Assembly (NCBI GenBank): GCA_025128135.1
Contig: JAHLYW010000046.1
Coordinates: 186,001 to 250,000, forward strand
Direction of reading: 5' to 3'
DNA from: Synechococcus sp. CS-1325
GTDB lineage: Bacteria; Cyanobacteriota; Cyanobacteriia; PCC-6307; Cyanobiaceae
Length of the DNA stretch: 64,000 nucleotides
Shown: positions 38,228-46,198 of the stretch, piece by piece
Position numbering within the stretch: the stretch's first letter is position 1
Layout of the letters: each line of letters starts with the position of its first letter
Notes under the pieces: generated by a model
What the model was told of the DNA's origin: nothing
What the model saw: only the letters and a program-made list of their open reading frames with translations
Database searches by the model: none
Made by a program: the position numbers and the translations under genes

Positions 38228-38625
38228 AAGGGGGGCGTGCTCATGGGGTGGGGGTGCTCAGGCGATGGCAGCGGTGATTGGGCGGGCCAGGGCGGCCTCC
38301 ACAGATAGCGCCGCAGGGGGAGGCGGCCCTCGTCGTCGACGGGGATGCCTTCGGCGATCAGCAGCTCGCGCTGGATCCAGTCGCTGCCTTCACGGCTGAG
38401 GCTCATGCTGATCTGGCCGCGGGCATTGACGACCCGGTGCCAGGGGATCTCGGACGGCAGGCTGAGGCGACGCAGGGCCCAGCCCACCTGACGGGCGCAG
38501 CCGAAGGCACCGATCCGATCAGCGATCTGGCCGTAGGTGGCCAGCTGGCCGCAGGGAATCAGGGCAACAGCGGCGTAGACCCGCTGATCGAAGCCACGGG
38601 GCGAAGCCGGCTCGGCAACAGCCAT
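38224..38625 (-). CDS. alkyltransferase-like (ATL) DNA repair protein
   Basis: 133 residues from the ATG at 38625 (upstream frame to 38667 is less family-like). The fold is that of the DNA-binding domain of O6-alkylguanine transferase: FDQRVYAAVALIPCGQLATYGQIADRIG, then CARQVGWALRRL and IPWHRVVNARGQIS. In true transferases the motif is PCHRV; here Cys is replaced by Trp62, which defines ATL proteins that bind O6-alkylguanine and pass it to nucleotide excision repair. It should therefore have no methyl transfer activity. It is coupled to rsmB by overlap. Confidence 0.88.
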   Translation of the reverse strand: MAVAEPASPRGFDQRVYAAVALIPCGQLATYGQIADRIGAFGCARQVGWALRRLSLPSEIPWHRVVNARGQISMSLSREGSDWIQRELLIAEGIPVDDEGRLPLRRYLWRPPWPAQSPLPSPEHPHPMSTPPL

Positions 38626-38739
38626 GACCAGATCCAACCGCAGGCTCAGGCGGGAAGATCCTGTCACCAGCGGCGACCGATCCGGTTGAGCTGCGGGCAG
38701 GGATCAACCGTAGAACGAATTCCTGTTCTGTTTCGTTCG

Positions 38740-39888
38740 ATGACGGCCCCCAACCCCGCAGCCCATTCACCCAGCCGCCCGGCAAGACGCCCGATGGCCT
38801 GGATGCCCGCCGTGGGGGCCACCGGCCTGGCCCTGCTGCTCTCCAGCTGCGCCGTGGTCCGCAGCCAGGAAACCGTGCGGACCCCGAGGCTGGCCGCAGC
38901 TCCGGCCGGCAGCTGCGGCGCCGGGAAGCTCAGCGCCGAGCAGGTGTTCAGCCGGGCCAGCAAGGGGGTGGCGGTCGTCTCGACGGGGAGCGGCATGGGC
39001 AGCGCCTTCGTGGTGGCGCAGCAGGACGGGCAGACCTTTCTGGTCACCAATGCCCACGTGGTGCGGGGCAGCGAAACGGTGCGGCTGAAGTGGGTGGACG
39101 GCGCCGGCGACAGCGCCCGGGTGGTGGCCCGTGGCGGTGGCGACAGCCCCAGCACCGACCTGGCCCTGCTGGCGGTGGATGGCCAGCGGGGCGTGCCGCT
39201 GGCGCTGGGCGACAAGGCGGCGGCGGTGGGCCAGGAGGTGTTCGTGATCGGCGCGCCGAAGGGGCTGGAGTTCAGCCTGAGCCGGGGTGTGGTGAGCAGC
39301 CTGCGGCAGCAGAACGACATCCTGCAGATCGATGCGGCGATCAACCCGGGCAACTCGGGCGGTCCGGTGCTGGATGCGGGCAACTGCGTGGCAGGCGTGG
39401 CCACCTTCAAGCTCAACGACAGCGAGGGGCTCAATTTCGCGATTTCCAGCTCGGTGGTGCGCAACTTCCTGGCCAACCTGCCGGCGGCGGGCGTGGCGGC
39501 TGATCGGGCCAGCCAAGCTGAGCAGCCCGATCGCGCCGCCGAATCCGAAGCTGGAGCCGGAGCCGGAGCCGGCGAAACGGTCTGCCTGTTCAAGCGACCG
39601 GAGAGCGAAACGGCCGAGTCGATTCCCTGCCGGCTGAGCGGCACCCGGACCGCCGGCGGGCAGACGATCTATCAGCTCGCCTGGGCCGACGGTTCGCGCA
39701 ACGCCTACGCCTTTTTCCAGGGCGGCCGGGTGGCGATCCGGGCCGACGATGGAGCCGGCGGCAGCAGGACCGACCAGGGCAGCTTCCAGGTGAGCGAGGC
39801 CGGCGTGGCGGTGCGCAGCAGCGGCGATTCAGTCGCCGTGATCCCCGGCCTGGATCCGGTGCTGAACGTAGGCGCAATGCTGAACTGA
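38740..39888 (+). CDS. trypsin-like serine protease lipoprotein
   Basis: 382 residues. After a basic N-terminus, a hydrophobic helix ends in LLSSC (C37), a lipobox, so the protein is likely membrane-anchored on the periplasmic side. The chymotrypsin-like domain has the full triad: H106 in LVTNAHVV, D140 in PSTDLALLAV and S206 in NPGNSGGPV. Instead of a PDZ domain, the C-terminal ~130 residues form an unrelated domain after an Ala/Glu/Gly-rich linker (EAGAGAGAGE), containing a Cys pair (CLFKRPES, IPCRLSG). It is related to DegP/HhoA-type proteases in its catalytic part only. Confidence 0.8.
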   Translation: MTAPNPAAHSPSRPARRPMAWMPAVGATGLALLLSSCAVVRSQETVRTPRLAAAPAGSCGAGKLSAEQVFSRASKGVAVVSTGSGMGSAFVVAQQDGQTFLVTNAHVVRGSETVRLKWVDGAGDSARVVARGGGDSPSTDLALLAVDGQRGVPLALGDKAAAVGQEVFVIGAPKGLEFSLSRGVVSSLRQQNDILQIDAAINPGNSGGPVLDAGNCVAGVATFKLNDSEGLNFAISSSVVRNFLANLPAAGVAADRASQAEQPDRAAESEAGAGAGAGETVCLFKRPESETAESIPCRLSGTRTAGGQTIYQLAWADGSRNAYAFFQGGRVAIRADDGAGGSRTDQGSFQVSEAGVAVRSSGDSVAVIPGLDPVLNVGAMLN

Positions 39889-39912
39889 GAAGCCCTTGCC
39901 GCGCCTCGATCC

Positions 39913-40602
39913 ATGCCCCTGCTGCCGCGCCGCTTCGAGCGGCTGAAGGCCGTGCTGAACCGGCGGATGGCGGATCTCACGGTGCTGCTGGAGGCGGTGG
40001 ACAAACCCCACAACCTCTCGGCGATCCTGCGCAGCTGCGATGCGGTGGGGGTGCTGGAAGCCCACGCGGTGAGCCTGGCGGGCCGCAGCCGCCGCTACAA
40101 CCACACGTCGCTGGGCAGCGAGAAGTGGGTGAAGGTGCACCCGCACGCCACGGTGGAGGACGCACTGCAACGGCTGCGGCAGGAGGGCTTCCGGATCTAC
40201 GGCACCCAGCTGGGCAGCGCGGCGGTGGACTACCGGCAGTGTGATTTCACCGGCCCCACCGCCTTCGTGCTGGGGGCGGAGAAATGGGGCCTGAGCGCGG
40301 CGGCGGCGGCCGGCGTGGATCAGGGGCTGTTCGTGCCGATGGGCGGCATGGTGCAGTCGCTGAACGTGTCGGTGGCGGCGGCGGTGCTGCTGTTCGAAGC
40401 GCTGCGCCAGCGGCAGGCGGCGGGGCTGCTGCCACTGGCCGGGGAGGGGGTGCCGGCGGAGCGGCGCCAGCGGTTGCTGCTGGAGTGGGCCTACCCCCAA
40501 GTGGCGGAGTGGTGCCGCCGCGAAGGCCGCCCCTACCCCGAGCTCACGGCGGAGGGGGCACTGGCGGAGGAGCTGCCGCGCACGCTGCGGCTGCGCTGCT
40601 GA
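39913..40602 (+). CDS. trmH: tRNA (guanosine(18)-2'-O)-methyltransferase TrmH
   Basis: SPOUT-class enzyme, 229 residues. Motif 1 is DKPHNLSAILRSCDAVG with the catalytic Arg; motif 2 is FVLGAEKWGLS; motif 3 is MVQSLNVSVAAAVLLFEALRQ, forming the knotted SAM site. The N- and C-terminal extensions that bind tRNA in TrmH are present (MPLLPRRFERLKAVLNRR and the basic C-terminal end). It starts 24 nt after the protease gene stop. Confidence 0.92.
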   Translation: MPLLPRRFERLKAVLNRRMADLTVLLEAVDKPHNLSAILRSCDAVGVLEAHAVSLAGRSRRYNHTSLGSEKWVKVHPHATVEDALQRLRQEGFRIYGTQLGSAAVDYRQCDFTGPTAFVLGAEKWGLSAAAAAGVDQGLFVPMGGMVQSLNVSVAAAVLLFEALRQRQAAGLLPLAGEGVPAERRQRLLLEWAYPQVAEWCRREGRPYPELTAEGALAEELPRTLRLRC

Positions 40603-40662
40603 GCAAAGGCCCCTGCACAAGGCAGAACCGCCTCACATTGAAGGTTCTTGCGTGGCGGGACG

Positions 40663-40974
40663 ATGTCAACCCTGACCGTGACCAGCAAGGGGCAGGTCAC
40701 CCTGCGCAAAGAGCTGCTCCGCCATCTGGGCGTCAAACCGGGCCAACGGGTGGACGTGGAGGTGCTGCTGGCTGATTACGAGACGCTCCTGGGCGGGCAG
40801 GGTTTCCACTCCCTGGCGATTACGCCGCGCCATGGCCTACGGGCAGGCAGCTACGTCGCTGACCACCGGGATCCCTTCGATCGCCTGCTGGCAGCCCAGG
40901 CGGAACTCAATCAGCTGACGCTGGTGAGCTGTGATCCCACCTTCCAGCAGTTTCCCTGCAGGGTGCTGTGGTGA
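40663..40974 (+). pseudogene. VapB/VapC toxin-antitoxin remnant fused by deletion
   Basis: A 103-codon frame joining two unrelated halves. Residues 1-~38 are an AbrB-type antitoxin DNA-binding domain (TLTVTSKGQVTLRKELLRHLGVKPGQ). Residues ~40-103 are the C-terminal half of a PIN-domain toxin (RHGLRAGS, DHRDPFDRLLAAQAEL, LTLVSCDPTF, VLW). The antitoxin's toxin-binding tail and the toxin's N-terminal half, with its first catalytic Asp (start LDTNxLLW type), are missing. A simple in-frame deletion across a vapB-vapC pair would give this product. It is probably non-toxic; it could still bind DNA. Confidence 0.75.
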
Positions 40975-40999
40975 CCCAGCCCACTCCTACGATCCCCCC

Positions 41000-41404
41000 A
41001 TGCCCACCACCAGCCACTGCCCCTGGCACCAGCCGCGGCCGTTCGCGCTGCCGGTTCTGGGTGCGGGCGTGGACGGGGAGCGGCAGGCGGCCACGGCAGC
41101 CATTCTGAAACGGCTGGCGGCGGGGCCTGGCGTGAAGGCGCTGGTGCTGTTTGGCTCCCGCGCCCGCGGCACGGCGGCAGCCGGATCGGATCTGGATCTG
41201 CTGCTGATCACGCGGGAGGCGCAGCTGGAAGGCCAGGCTTTGCAGCAGGCCTGGCGGCAGTACTACCAGCAGCTTCGGGATCTGCCGCTGCCGGTGGATC
41301 TGGTGGTGATGGGCTGGGAAGAGGCCGACCGGATGGCCGGATCGCGCTGGCATGTGGTGAGCCTGGCGGCACGGGAGGGGGTGGTGCTCCATGCCACCGA
41401 GTGA
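41000..41404 (+). CDS. MNT-type nucleotidyltransferase antitoxin
   Basis: 134 residues with the minimal nucleotidyltransferase signature G52-S-R-A-R-G...S63-D-L-D (VLFGSRARGTAAAGSDLDLLLI) and a third carboxylate in LPVDLVVMG. The His/Trp/Pro-rich N-terminal 20 residues are unusual. It overlaps the HEPN gene by 14 nt. MNT proteins can AMPylate the HEPN toxin's active site in systems studied elsewhere; the same pairing is likely here. Confidence 0.85.
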   Translation: MPTTSHCPWHQPRPFALPVLGAGVDGERQAATAAILKRLAAGPGVKALVLFGSRARGTAAAGSDLDLLLITREAQLEGQALQQAWRQYYQQLRDLPLPVDLVVMGWEEADRMAGSRWHVVSLAAREGVVLHATE

Positions 41405-41786
41405 GGATGCGGCTCTGCTGATGCAGATCGTGGAGCGCCACCTGAAAGGGATGGCGCTCACGATGCACCCCGACTACCCCGATGAAGACTGGGGATTCTC
41501 AGCCCAACAGGCGGTGGAGGAGCTGCTCAAGGCCCTGATCGTGCTGGGCGATGAGCGTCCTCCTCTGACCCACGAGCTGAGGCCGCTTGCCGCGATGGCC
41601 CGACAGCTGCTCAGCGATGACCTGCTGAACCTGCAGGTGTATGCGGTGGAAGCACGCTACCGGCCGGGGCCTTTCCCCCTGCCGACCAGCCGGGAGGCCC
41701 TGCGCCGGGAGATCGAGGCCTTCCAGGCGCAGGTGGGCCAACAACTGGCCGCTCAACAACGGCTGGAGCAGGACGAGACGGCTTGA
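41391..41786 (+). CDS. HEPN domain toxin
   Basis: 131-residue all-helical protein with FSAQQAVEELLKALIVL followed by R-P-P-L-T-H (R-x4-H), the RNase motif of HEPN toxins, and then ELRPLAAMARQLL. The gene is coupled to the MNT gene and stops without a partner beyond. An active RNase is predicted because the R and H are both present. Confidence 0.85.
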   Translation: MPPSEDAALLMQIVERHLKGMALTMHPDYPDEDWGFSAQQAVEELLKALIVLGDERPPLTHELRPLAAMARQLLSDDLLNLQVYAVEARYRPGPFPLPTSREALRREIEAFQAQVGQQLAAQQRLEQDETA

Positions 41787-41792
41787 TTGGCC

Positions 41793-41819
41793 ATTGGCTG
41801 GCTCGTCGCTTCAGCCAAT
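41793..41819 (+). repeat. inverted repeat, ATTGGCTG hairpin
   Basis: ATTGGCTG (41793-41800) and CAGCCAAT (41812-41819) form a perfect 8-bp stem with an 11-nt loop just after the HEPN stop. There is no clear T-run, so it is not a standard terminator. Similar CCAAT-containing hairpins lie at 42564-42601. Confidence 0.65.
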
Positions 41820-42033
41820 AGCCACCCCCTATTGGCACATCGACCAATACAGCGCCATTCAGCTCAGGGCCAGCCGGGACGCACCAGTAAGGAGGTAGTG
41901 GAGAGGGTCCCCTGCCCGGCGCGGCAACACATCCACGGTGCCGGCCACGATCAGCTGTTGCAGGGCCTGGGCACCACGGGCAGCCCAGGCTTCCAACCGT
42001 TGCCAAAGGGTGCTTCCAAGCAGGCCTCGCAGA
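41820..42033. other. gene-poor stretch after the toxin-antitoxin pair
   Basis: No convincing gene. Open frames on both strands lack recognisable domains, and the sequence runs into a decayed reading frame on the minus strand. Confidence 0.4.
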
Positions 42034-42570
42034 TCACCCCGGAACAGCTAATGCAGAGCGTCGATCACCTCGTCTTGCACGGGCGAGCGCACGGGCTGCA
42101 TTGACCTCACTGAGGTTCTCGAGATTGTTGAGGTGCAGCACCCTTGGTCCATCCAGCACCAGGGCGCCAGGGGGAGAGGAAACGGCCTGGGTGTTGGTGC
42201 CACCCGCCCCAAACCCGGCGGCCGAAACCGTGAAGCCACCACCACGCAGACGGATGGTGCGCACCAGCTGCTGCGCCGCCGCCAAGGCGGCTCCACTCGC
42301 CTGGGGCTTGGAGGCCAGAACGGCGTCGTAGGTGCCAGCGAGCAGAAGGCCGATCAGATCTTCACTGGCCAGATCGGCGGTGATCGGAATGATCTCGGCT
42401 GAGGTCCAGTAGCCGCTCGTTCTGGCGCCCCACGAACAGGCTGAGCGGGGTTGCCACCGAGTCGGGGCGGAGGGTGGCCTGAAAGAAGGGGGAGAAGCCG
42501 AGGATGTAGAGCCTCCACAGATTCGGAAGAGGCATCGCAGAGCTATCGCCGGGAGCAGACCACCTCCCAA
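42034..42570 (-). pseudogene. decayed gene of unknown family
   Basis: The minus strand contains a coherent segment (ADLASEDLIGLLLAGTYDAVLAS, LAAAQQLVRTIRLRGGGFTVS, GALVLDGPRVLHLNNLENLSE) of about 100 residues. Before it, protein-like text is in another frame (NLWRLYILGFSPFFQAT, VATPLSLFVGRQNERLLDL), so a frameshift is likely. It has no intact start-to-stop product that reads well throughout. No family recognised. It is bordered by CCAATA hairpins. Confidence 0.4.
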
Positions 42571-42601
42571 TAGTGGTCCCTTATTGGGAGTTTTCCCAAT
42601 A
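42564..42601. repeat. overlapping CCAATA inverted repeats
   Basis: CTCCCAATA (42564-42572) pairs with TATTGGGAG (42582-42590), a 9-bp perfect inverted repeat. The same TATTGGGA (42582-42589) also pairs with TCCCAATA (42594-42601), an 8-bp stem with a 4-nt loop. The two hairpins exclude each other. It lies just 5' of the decayed gene and just beyond the stop of the next minus-strand gene. Confidence 0.7.
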
Positions 42602-42607
42602 CCCAGA

Positions 42608-42865
42608 TCAATAGGGCATCAACCCATCGCCACGCTGCGGCAGTGATTCCACCTTCTGCCGCTGGCGAGCCGAAGGCAGCCAGCAGGCCAGGCCGATGCC
42701 GGCCAGCTCCAGCAGAGCGAAATGACCGGCCAGCAAGGCAATGGCCATGAAGGCCACGGAGAGGATGTGCTCCAGCAGGCCGATCACGTCATCGCCGTTG
42801 GCGGAGCCAAGGACCCAGAGCAGCACCGAGGCGGAAAGCAACACCATGGCGAGCCAGAAGGGCAT
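42608..42865 (-). CDS. small hypothetical membrane protein
   Basis: 85 residues from the ATG at 42865. Two or three hydrophobic helices (FWLAMVLLSASVLLWVLGS and AFMAIALLAGHFALLELAGIGLACWL) with a polar tail RQRQKVESLPQRGDG. A longer frame to 42958 adds a Cys-rich start unlike a membrane protein N-terminus. No family recognised. It may be a resident gene between accessory elements. Confidence 0.5.
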   Translation of the reverse strand: MPFWLAMVLLSASVLLWVLGSANGDDVIGLLEHILSVAFMAIALLAGHFALLELAGIGLACWLPSARQRQKVESLPQRGDGLMPY

Positions 42866-43248
42866 GGGGGAGCATCGACAGCGGAACATCCAGACTTCAA
42901 TCATCGGCGACGAACGCCCGCAGGTGTGTTCAGCCAGAACCATTCGATCGGAGGCCACTCGGCAAACGCGGAAATCGGGTCAAGCCTGAGAGCAAACCAA
43001 TTAGATTATGAGAGTTTGATGAGAGCCGAGCTAGAGAACAGAAAATTGGTCGTCTTCGATTCCACAAAACCGAATGGAATAGGGTTAGAGCCAGAAACTC
43101 CCTGACAAGGCAGGAACGGTCAGAATAGTTGGAAACACTGGGTTCTGAGCCCTCTCACAGGGTGTGCTTAGGATTGAGACAACAGCATGGCCCGATTGCG
43201 GGAGCCGAAGATTCGCTGTAAGTTGAGGAAGTTAAAAGGATTCCCCCA
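42866..43248. other. intergenic region upstream of pilin
   Basis: About 380 nt with no convincing gene; the right half is AT-richer and should contain the pilin promoter. No clear regulatory motif was identified. Confidence 0.4.
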
Positions 43249-43683
43249 ATGCAAGCGAAAACCAAACTCCTGGTTCTCAACCAGCTCAACCAACGCCACG
43301 GAAATTCCACCGGCCTCGCCAAGGGATTCACTTTGGTTGAACTGATGATCGTTGTGGCGATCGTCGGTATTCTTTCCGCCGTTGCTCTGCCCCTTTACCT
43401 TCAGGCCCGCAACGCTGCCGCCGCCGGAGCCCGTGTGGGTGAAGCATTGGGCCTCGGCAAAGAATGCGCGACCTTTGTCGCATCTGGTGGTATTGGTGTA
43501 CCACCCACCAACGCTGGTAACTCAACTGTTAACTGCGCTGCAGGTGCCACTGGTTCGGTGGCGGCTACATTCACTGCCGGTGCAGCTGGAATACGTTGCC
43601 TCACATCTGTCAGCACAACTTCTAGTGCAACAGTCACTGTCAACATTGCCACCACCGGGGCATTGACCTGTACTTTTACTTGA
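43249..43683 (+). CDS. type IV major pilin-like protein
   Basis: 144-residue prepilin. The leader of 26 residues ends in AKG, with cleavage before F27 in GFTLVELMIVVAIVGILSAVALP; E31 is the conserved Glu5 of the mature pilin. The mature domain is short (about 118 residues), Ala/Thr/Gly-rich, with four cysteines that could form two disulfides. It is alone: no pilus assembly genes adjoin it. A strong terminator follows. Roles could be twitching, adhesion or DNA uptake (comEC is 13 kb away), which the sequence cannot separate. Confidence 0.93.
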   Translation: MQAKTKLLVLNQLNQRHGNSTGLAKGFTLVELMIVVAIVGILSAVALPLYLQARNAAAAGARVGEALGLGKECATFVASGGIGVPPTNAGNSTVNCAAGATGSVAATFTAGAAGIRCLTSVSTTSSATVTVNIATTGALTCTFT

Positions 43684-43729
43684 TAGCTTTGTAAGCACCG
43701 AGTGGTGCAATCAAGTTCTTTGTCTCTGA

Positions 43730-43759
43730 GACCGGCTCATTCCATGAGCCGGTCTTTTT
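43730..43759 (+). terminator. rho-independent terminator of the pilin gene
   Basis: GACCGGCTCA (43730-43739) and TGAGCCGGTC (43745-43754) form a perfect 10-bp stem with a 5-nt loop and are followed by TTTTT. It lies 46 nt after the pilin stop. Confidence 0.92.
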
Positions 43760-43938
43760 CCTTGCTTATCGTCATTCTCATAAATCATAAGACTTGCTCT
43801 GTATGATTGATTAAGTCGGCAGCGTCGAACAGCAAACTGTGGGCTAGCTCGCACTGACAAGAGGGCCTTGCAGTGGCGTTTGGAAAGGTGGAAGAGTCTA
43901 AAATATTTGGCAGGAGCGGCAAAGCATGCCAAAGGGGT

Positions 43939-43953
43939 ACTTGATTAGGTAGC
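43939..43953 (+). repeat. left terminal inverted repeat of the IS
   Basis: ACTTGATTAGGTAGC, matching the reverse complement of 44959-44973 exactly. Confidence 0.88.
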
Positions 43954-44898
43954 TAGCTCCGCACTCCTCAAGAAGCATTCCGGCCGAGGGCCGCAGCTGC
44001 AGATGGCATGAACCACTCGCTCAGTCATCGTTGCCAAGTTGAAGCGCCGGTTGAAGCGGTAATTGAAGGCAGCCAGGTAGCGATCAGCGTACTTATCGAA
44101 TTTCAGGGCATGGAAGGTGCTGCTGAAGCTGGTTTTCAAATTGCTGAGCACCGTGTTGATCCAGCGGAATTCCGGCAGTTCATCGGGATGGCGTCCCTTC
44201 ACGACCACAGGTTGATGGAGGCAACCGACTTCTGCCACAGCGCGGAAGCAGGCCAGCCCGTCAGAGACCACCTCACATCCAATCGCCAGTGAACCCTGAG
44301 CCCAGTCAGCGATGGCGGCAAAGGAGAACGTCGCCACGGTGGCAAGCTTCACGTGCCGGGGGTGGCCGGCATCATCGAGTGAGACGGCCGCCACGATCGG
44401 CACCTTGTTCTCTGATCCACGACCTGCCTTGCCCCCACAGCGTTCTCCCCCGAGGTAAGCATCATCCACCTGCACCTTTCCCCGTAACAGATAGGTCCCA
44501 TCCCGCTCTTTCATTGCCTGCATGATCTTGTTGTGAACCAGCCATGCCGTGCGGTAGTTCACACCGAGATGACGCCTCAGAGCGAGTGAAGAGATGCCAG
44601 TCTTGGCCTGTCCAATCAGGTAGAAGGCGAGGAACCAGGTGGTCAGCGGTAACTTGGTCGCCTCCAGAATGGTGCCGGCCGTGAGGGTGGCCTGATGGCG
44701 GCAGTTCCGGCACTGATAGCGCTTGTGGCGCCGGCCACCGATAAGCCCATACTCCTTGCCCTCACAACGGGGGCAACGGAAACCATCAGGCCAGCGCGCC
44801 TGCTCCAGGGCGGCCTCGCATTTCTCCTCGGTGCCGTAGAGCTCGATAAACTTGGGCAGAGACAGACCCGACTGGAACTGGATCCGATTCATAGCCAT
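43945..44898 (-). CDS. IS1595 family transposase
   Basis: 317 residues. An N-terminal zinc-ribbon (CPRCEGKEYG ... YQCRNCRHQATLTAGTI) is followed by the DDE-type ISXO2-like domain: KVQVDDAYLGGE with the first Asp, VVSDGLACF with the second, and a C-terminal helical part (HALKFDKYADRYLAAFNYRFNRR). All expected blocks are intact, so it may be active. Confidence 0.93.
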   Translation of the reverse strand: MAMNRIQFQSGLSLPKFIELYGTEEKCEAALEQARWPDGFRCPRCEGKEYGLIGGRRHKRYQCRNCRHQATLTAGTILEATKLPLTTWFLAFYLIGQAKTGISSLALRRHLGVNYRTAWLVHNKIMQAMKERDGTYLLRGKVQVDDAYLGGERCGGKAGRGSENKVPIVAAVSLDDAGHPRHVKLATVATFSFAAIADWAQGSLAIGCEVVSDGLACFRAVAEVGCLHQPVVVKGRHPDELPEFRWINTVLSNLKTSFSSTFHALKFDKYADRYLAAFNYRFNRRFNLATMTERVVHAICSCGPRPECFLRSAELAT

Positions 44899-44958
44899 GG
44901 CAATCAGAGCTGGTACATGTGTATCAGTCTAGGCGACAGGCAGCAGGCGGCGGATCTT

Positions 44959-44973
44959 GCTACCTAATCAAGT
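44959..44973 (-). repeat. right terminal inverted repeat of the IS
   Basis: GCTACCTAATCAAGT, the exact reverse complement of the left end. The next gene starts only 44 nt beyond, so the element may influence its promoter. Confidence 0.88.
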
Positions 44974-45016
44974 GCTCGTATGGCTTTTCTTTTAAAGAGC
45001 TAATCCATAAATTCTA

Positions 45017-46198
45017 ATGTTAGCAACTCAGATTTCAATTGGCCGATTCCATCATTTTCACTTGGCTCGGCAGCTTGAAAGGCATCATCTTCTCAGTCGC
45101 ATCTATACTGGTTATCCCCGCTTCAAGCTCACAGATGAAGCTGGAATTTCTCCACAAAAAATTCATACCTTCCCATGGCTTCAAGCTTCTTTCATGGCCC
45201 GTAGCAAAATTGGGCTCAATCGATCTGCCTGGCTTGACCGGGAATGGGCTTGGTGGGCACATGAAACTCTTGATCGTTATGTTGAAACTCAGCTCGAGCA
45301 GCCCACTGCATTGATTGCACTGTCGGGTTCAGGTTTGCATTCTGGACGTAAGTCCCAACTTCTTGGTGGCATTCACATCTGTGATCGGGGTTCTTCTCAC
45401 ATCAGAGTTCAGGAGGCGCTGCTGAAGGATGAATTTTTGCGCTATGGCTCTTGTTGGACTGGGATCGATCCACGCTCCATAGCCAAGGAAGAAGCTGAAT
45501 ACCAACAGGCCAACTGGATTTCCGTTCCCAGCCAGTTCTGTTTCGACAGCTTCATCGCCCAAGGAATTCCTTCCCAGAAACTCGTTAAGATTCCCTATGG
45601 ATCTCGACTTGAGCGCTTCCATCCAATCCTTCCATCTAGATCTGCAGATTCTGCCTTTCGCGTTTTGTTTGTTGGTGCTGCTGGCCTCCGTAAGGGAATT
45701 CTTGATCTTTTGGCGGCGTTTCAGCAGTTCAGTCATCCCAGAAAGGAGTTAATCTTGATTGGTAGTTTGGCTCCAGAGGCTCAGCATTTGTTGGCTCAAG
45801 TTGATCAGAGCCAGATCACAATCGTTGGCCCTGTCGCGAATTCTCAGCTTATTAACTATTACAACCAGGCTTCGGTTTTTCTTCTTCCCAGCATAGAGGA
45901 GGGATCTGGAATGGTAATAGGTGAAGCGATGGCCTGCGGCTGTCCTGTGATTTCCACTACAAATACCGGTGCATCGGAGCTGATCACTGATGGCATTGAA
46001 GGATTCATTGTGCCGATCAGATCACCAACCATCATTGCGGATCGGCTTCAGCAACTTGCCGACGAACCCGATCTTCTCATTGCGATGGGTCAGGCATCAC
46101 TGAAGCGTGTTCAACAGTTGGGTGGATGGGATGCCTATGGAGACGCCTGGAATGATTTCTTGACATTCAAGGCCAATTCATTTGAATCAGAGCCATGA
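45017..46198 (+). CDS. GT4 family glycosyltransferase
   Basis: 393 residues with a GT-B fold. The N-terminal domain starts with ISIGRFHHFHLARQLERHHLLSRIYTGYPR, a known lead of cyanobacterial GT4 enzymes; the C-terminal domain has FRVLFVGAAGLRKG, VFLLPSIEEGSGMVIGEAMACGCPVI and TGASELITDG, the nucleotide-sugar-binding motifs with the EGxGMxxxEAMAxG pattern. First gene of the plus-strand polysaccharide cluster, 44 nt from the IS end. Donor and acceptor unknown. AT-richer than the chromosome backbone. Confidence 0.9.
   Translation: MLATQISIGRFHHFHLARQLERHHLLSRIYTGYPRFKLTDEAGISPQKIHTFPWLQASFMARSKIGLNRSAWLDREWAWWAHETLDRYVETQLEQPTALIALSGSGLHSGRKSQLLGGIHICDRGSSHIRVQEALLKDEFLRYGSCWTGIDPRSIAKEEAEYQQANWISVPSQFCFDSFIAQGIPSQKLVKIPYGSRLERFHPILPSRSADSAFRVLFVGAAGLRKGILDLLAAFQQFSHPRKELILIGSLAPEAQHLLAQVDQSQITIVGPVANSQLINYYNQASVFLLPSIEEGSGMVIGEAMACGCPVISTTNTGASELITDGIEGFIVPIRSPTIIADRLQQLADEPDLLIAMGQASLKRVQQLGGWDAYGDAWNDFLTFKANSFESEP

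Larger units (their letters stand above)
43939..44973 (-). mobile_element. IS1595-type insertion sequence
   Basis: A 1,035-bp element bounded by perfect 15-bp terminal inverted repeats (ACTTGATTAGGTAGC), with further partial matching inside, and containing one intact transposase gene on the minus strand. The transposase stop codon lies inside the left terminal repeat. No 8-bp target duplication is apparent in the flanks (AAAGGGGT against GCTCGTAT), so the element may have undergone flanking rearrangement or the true ends differ by a few bases. It separates the pilin gene from the polysaccharide cluster. Confidence 0.88.
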
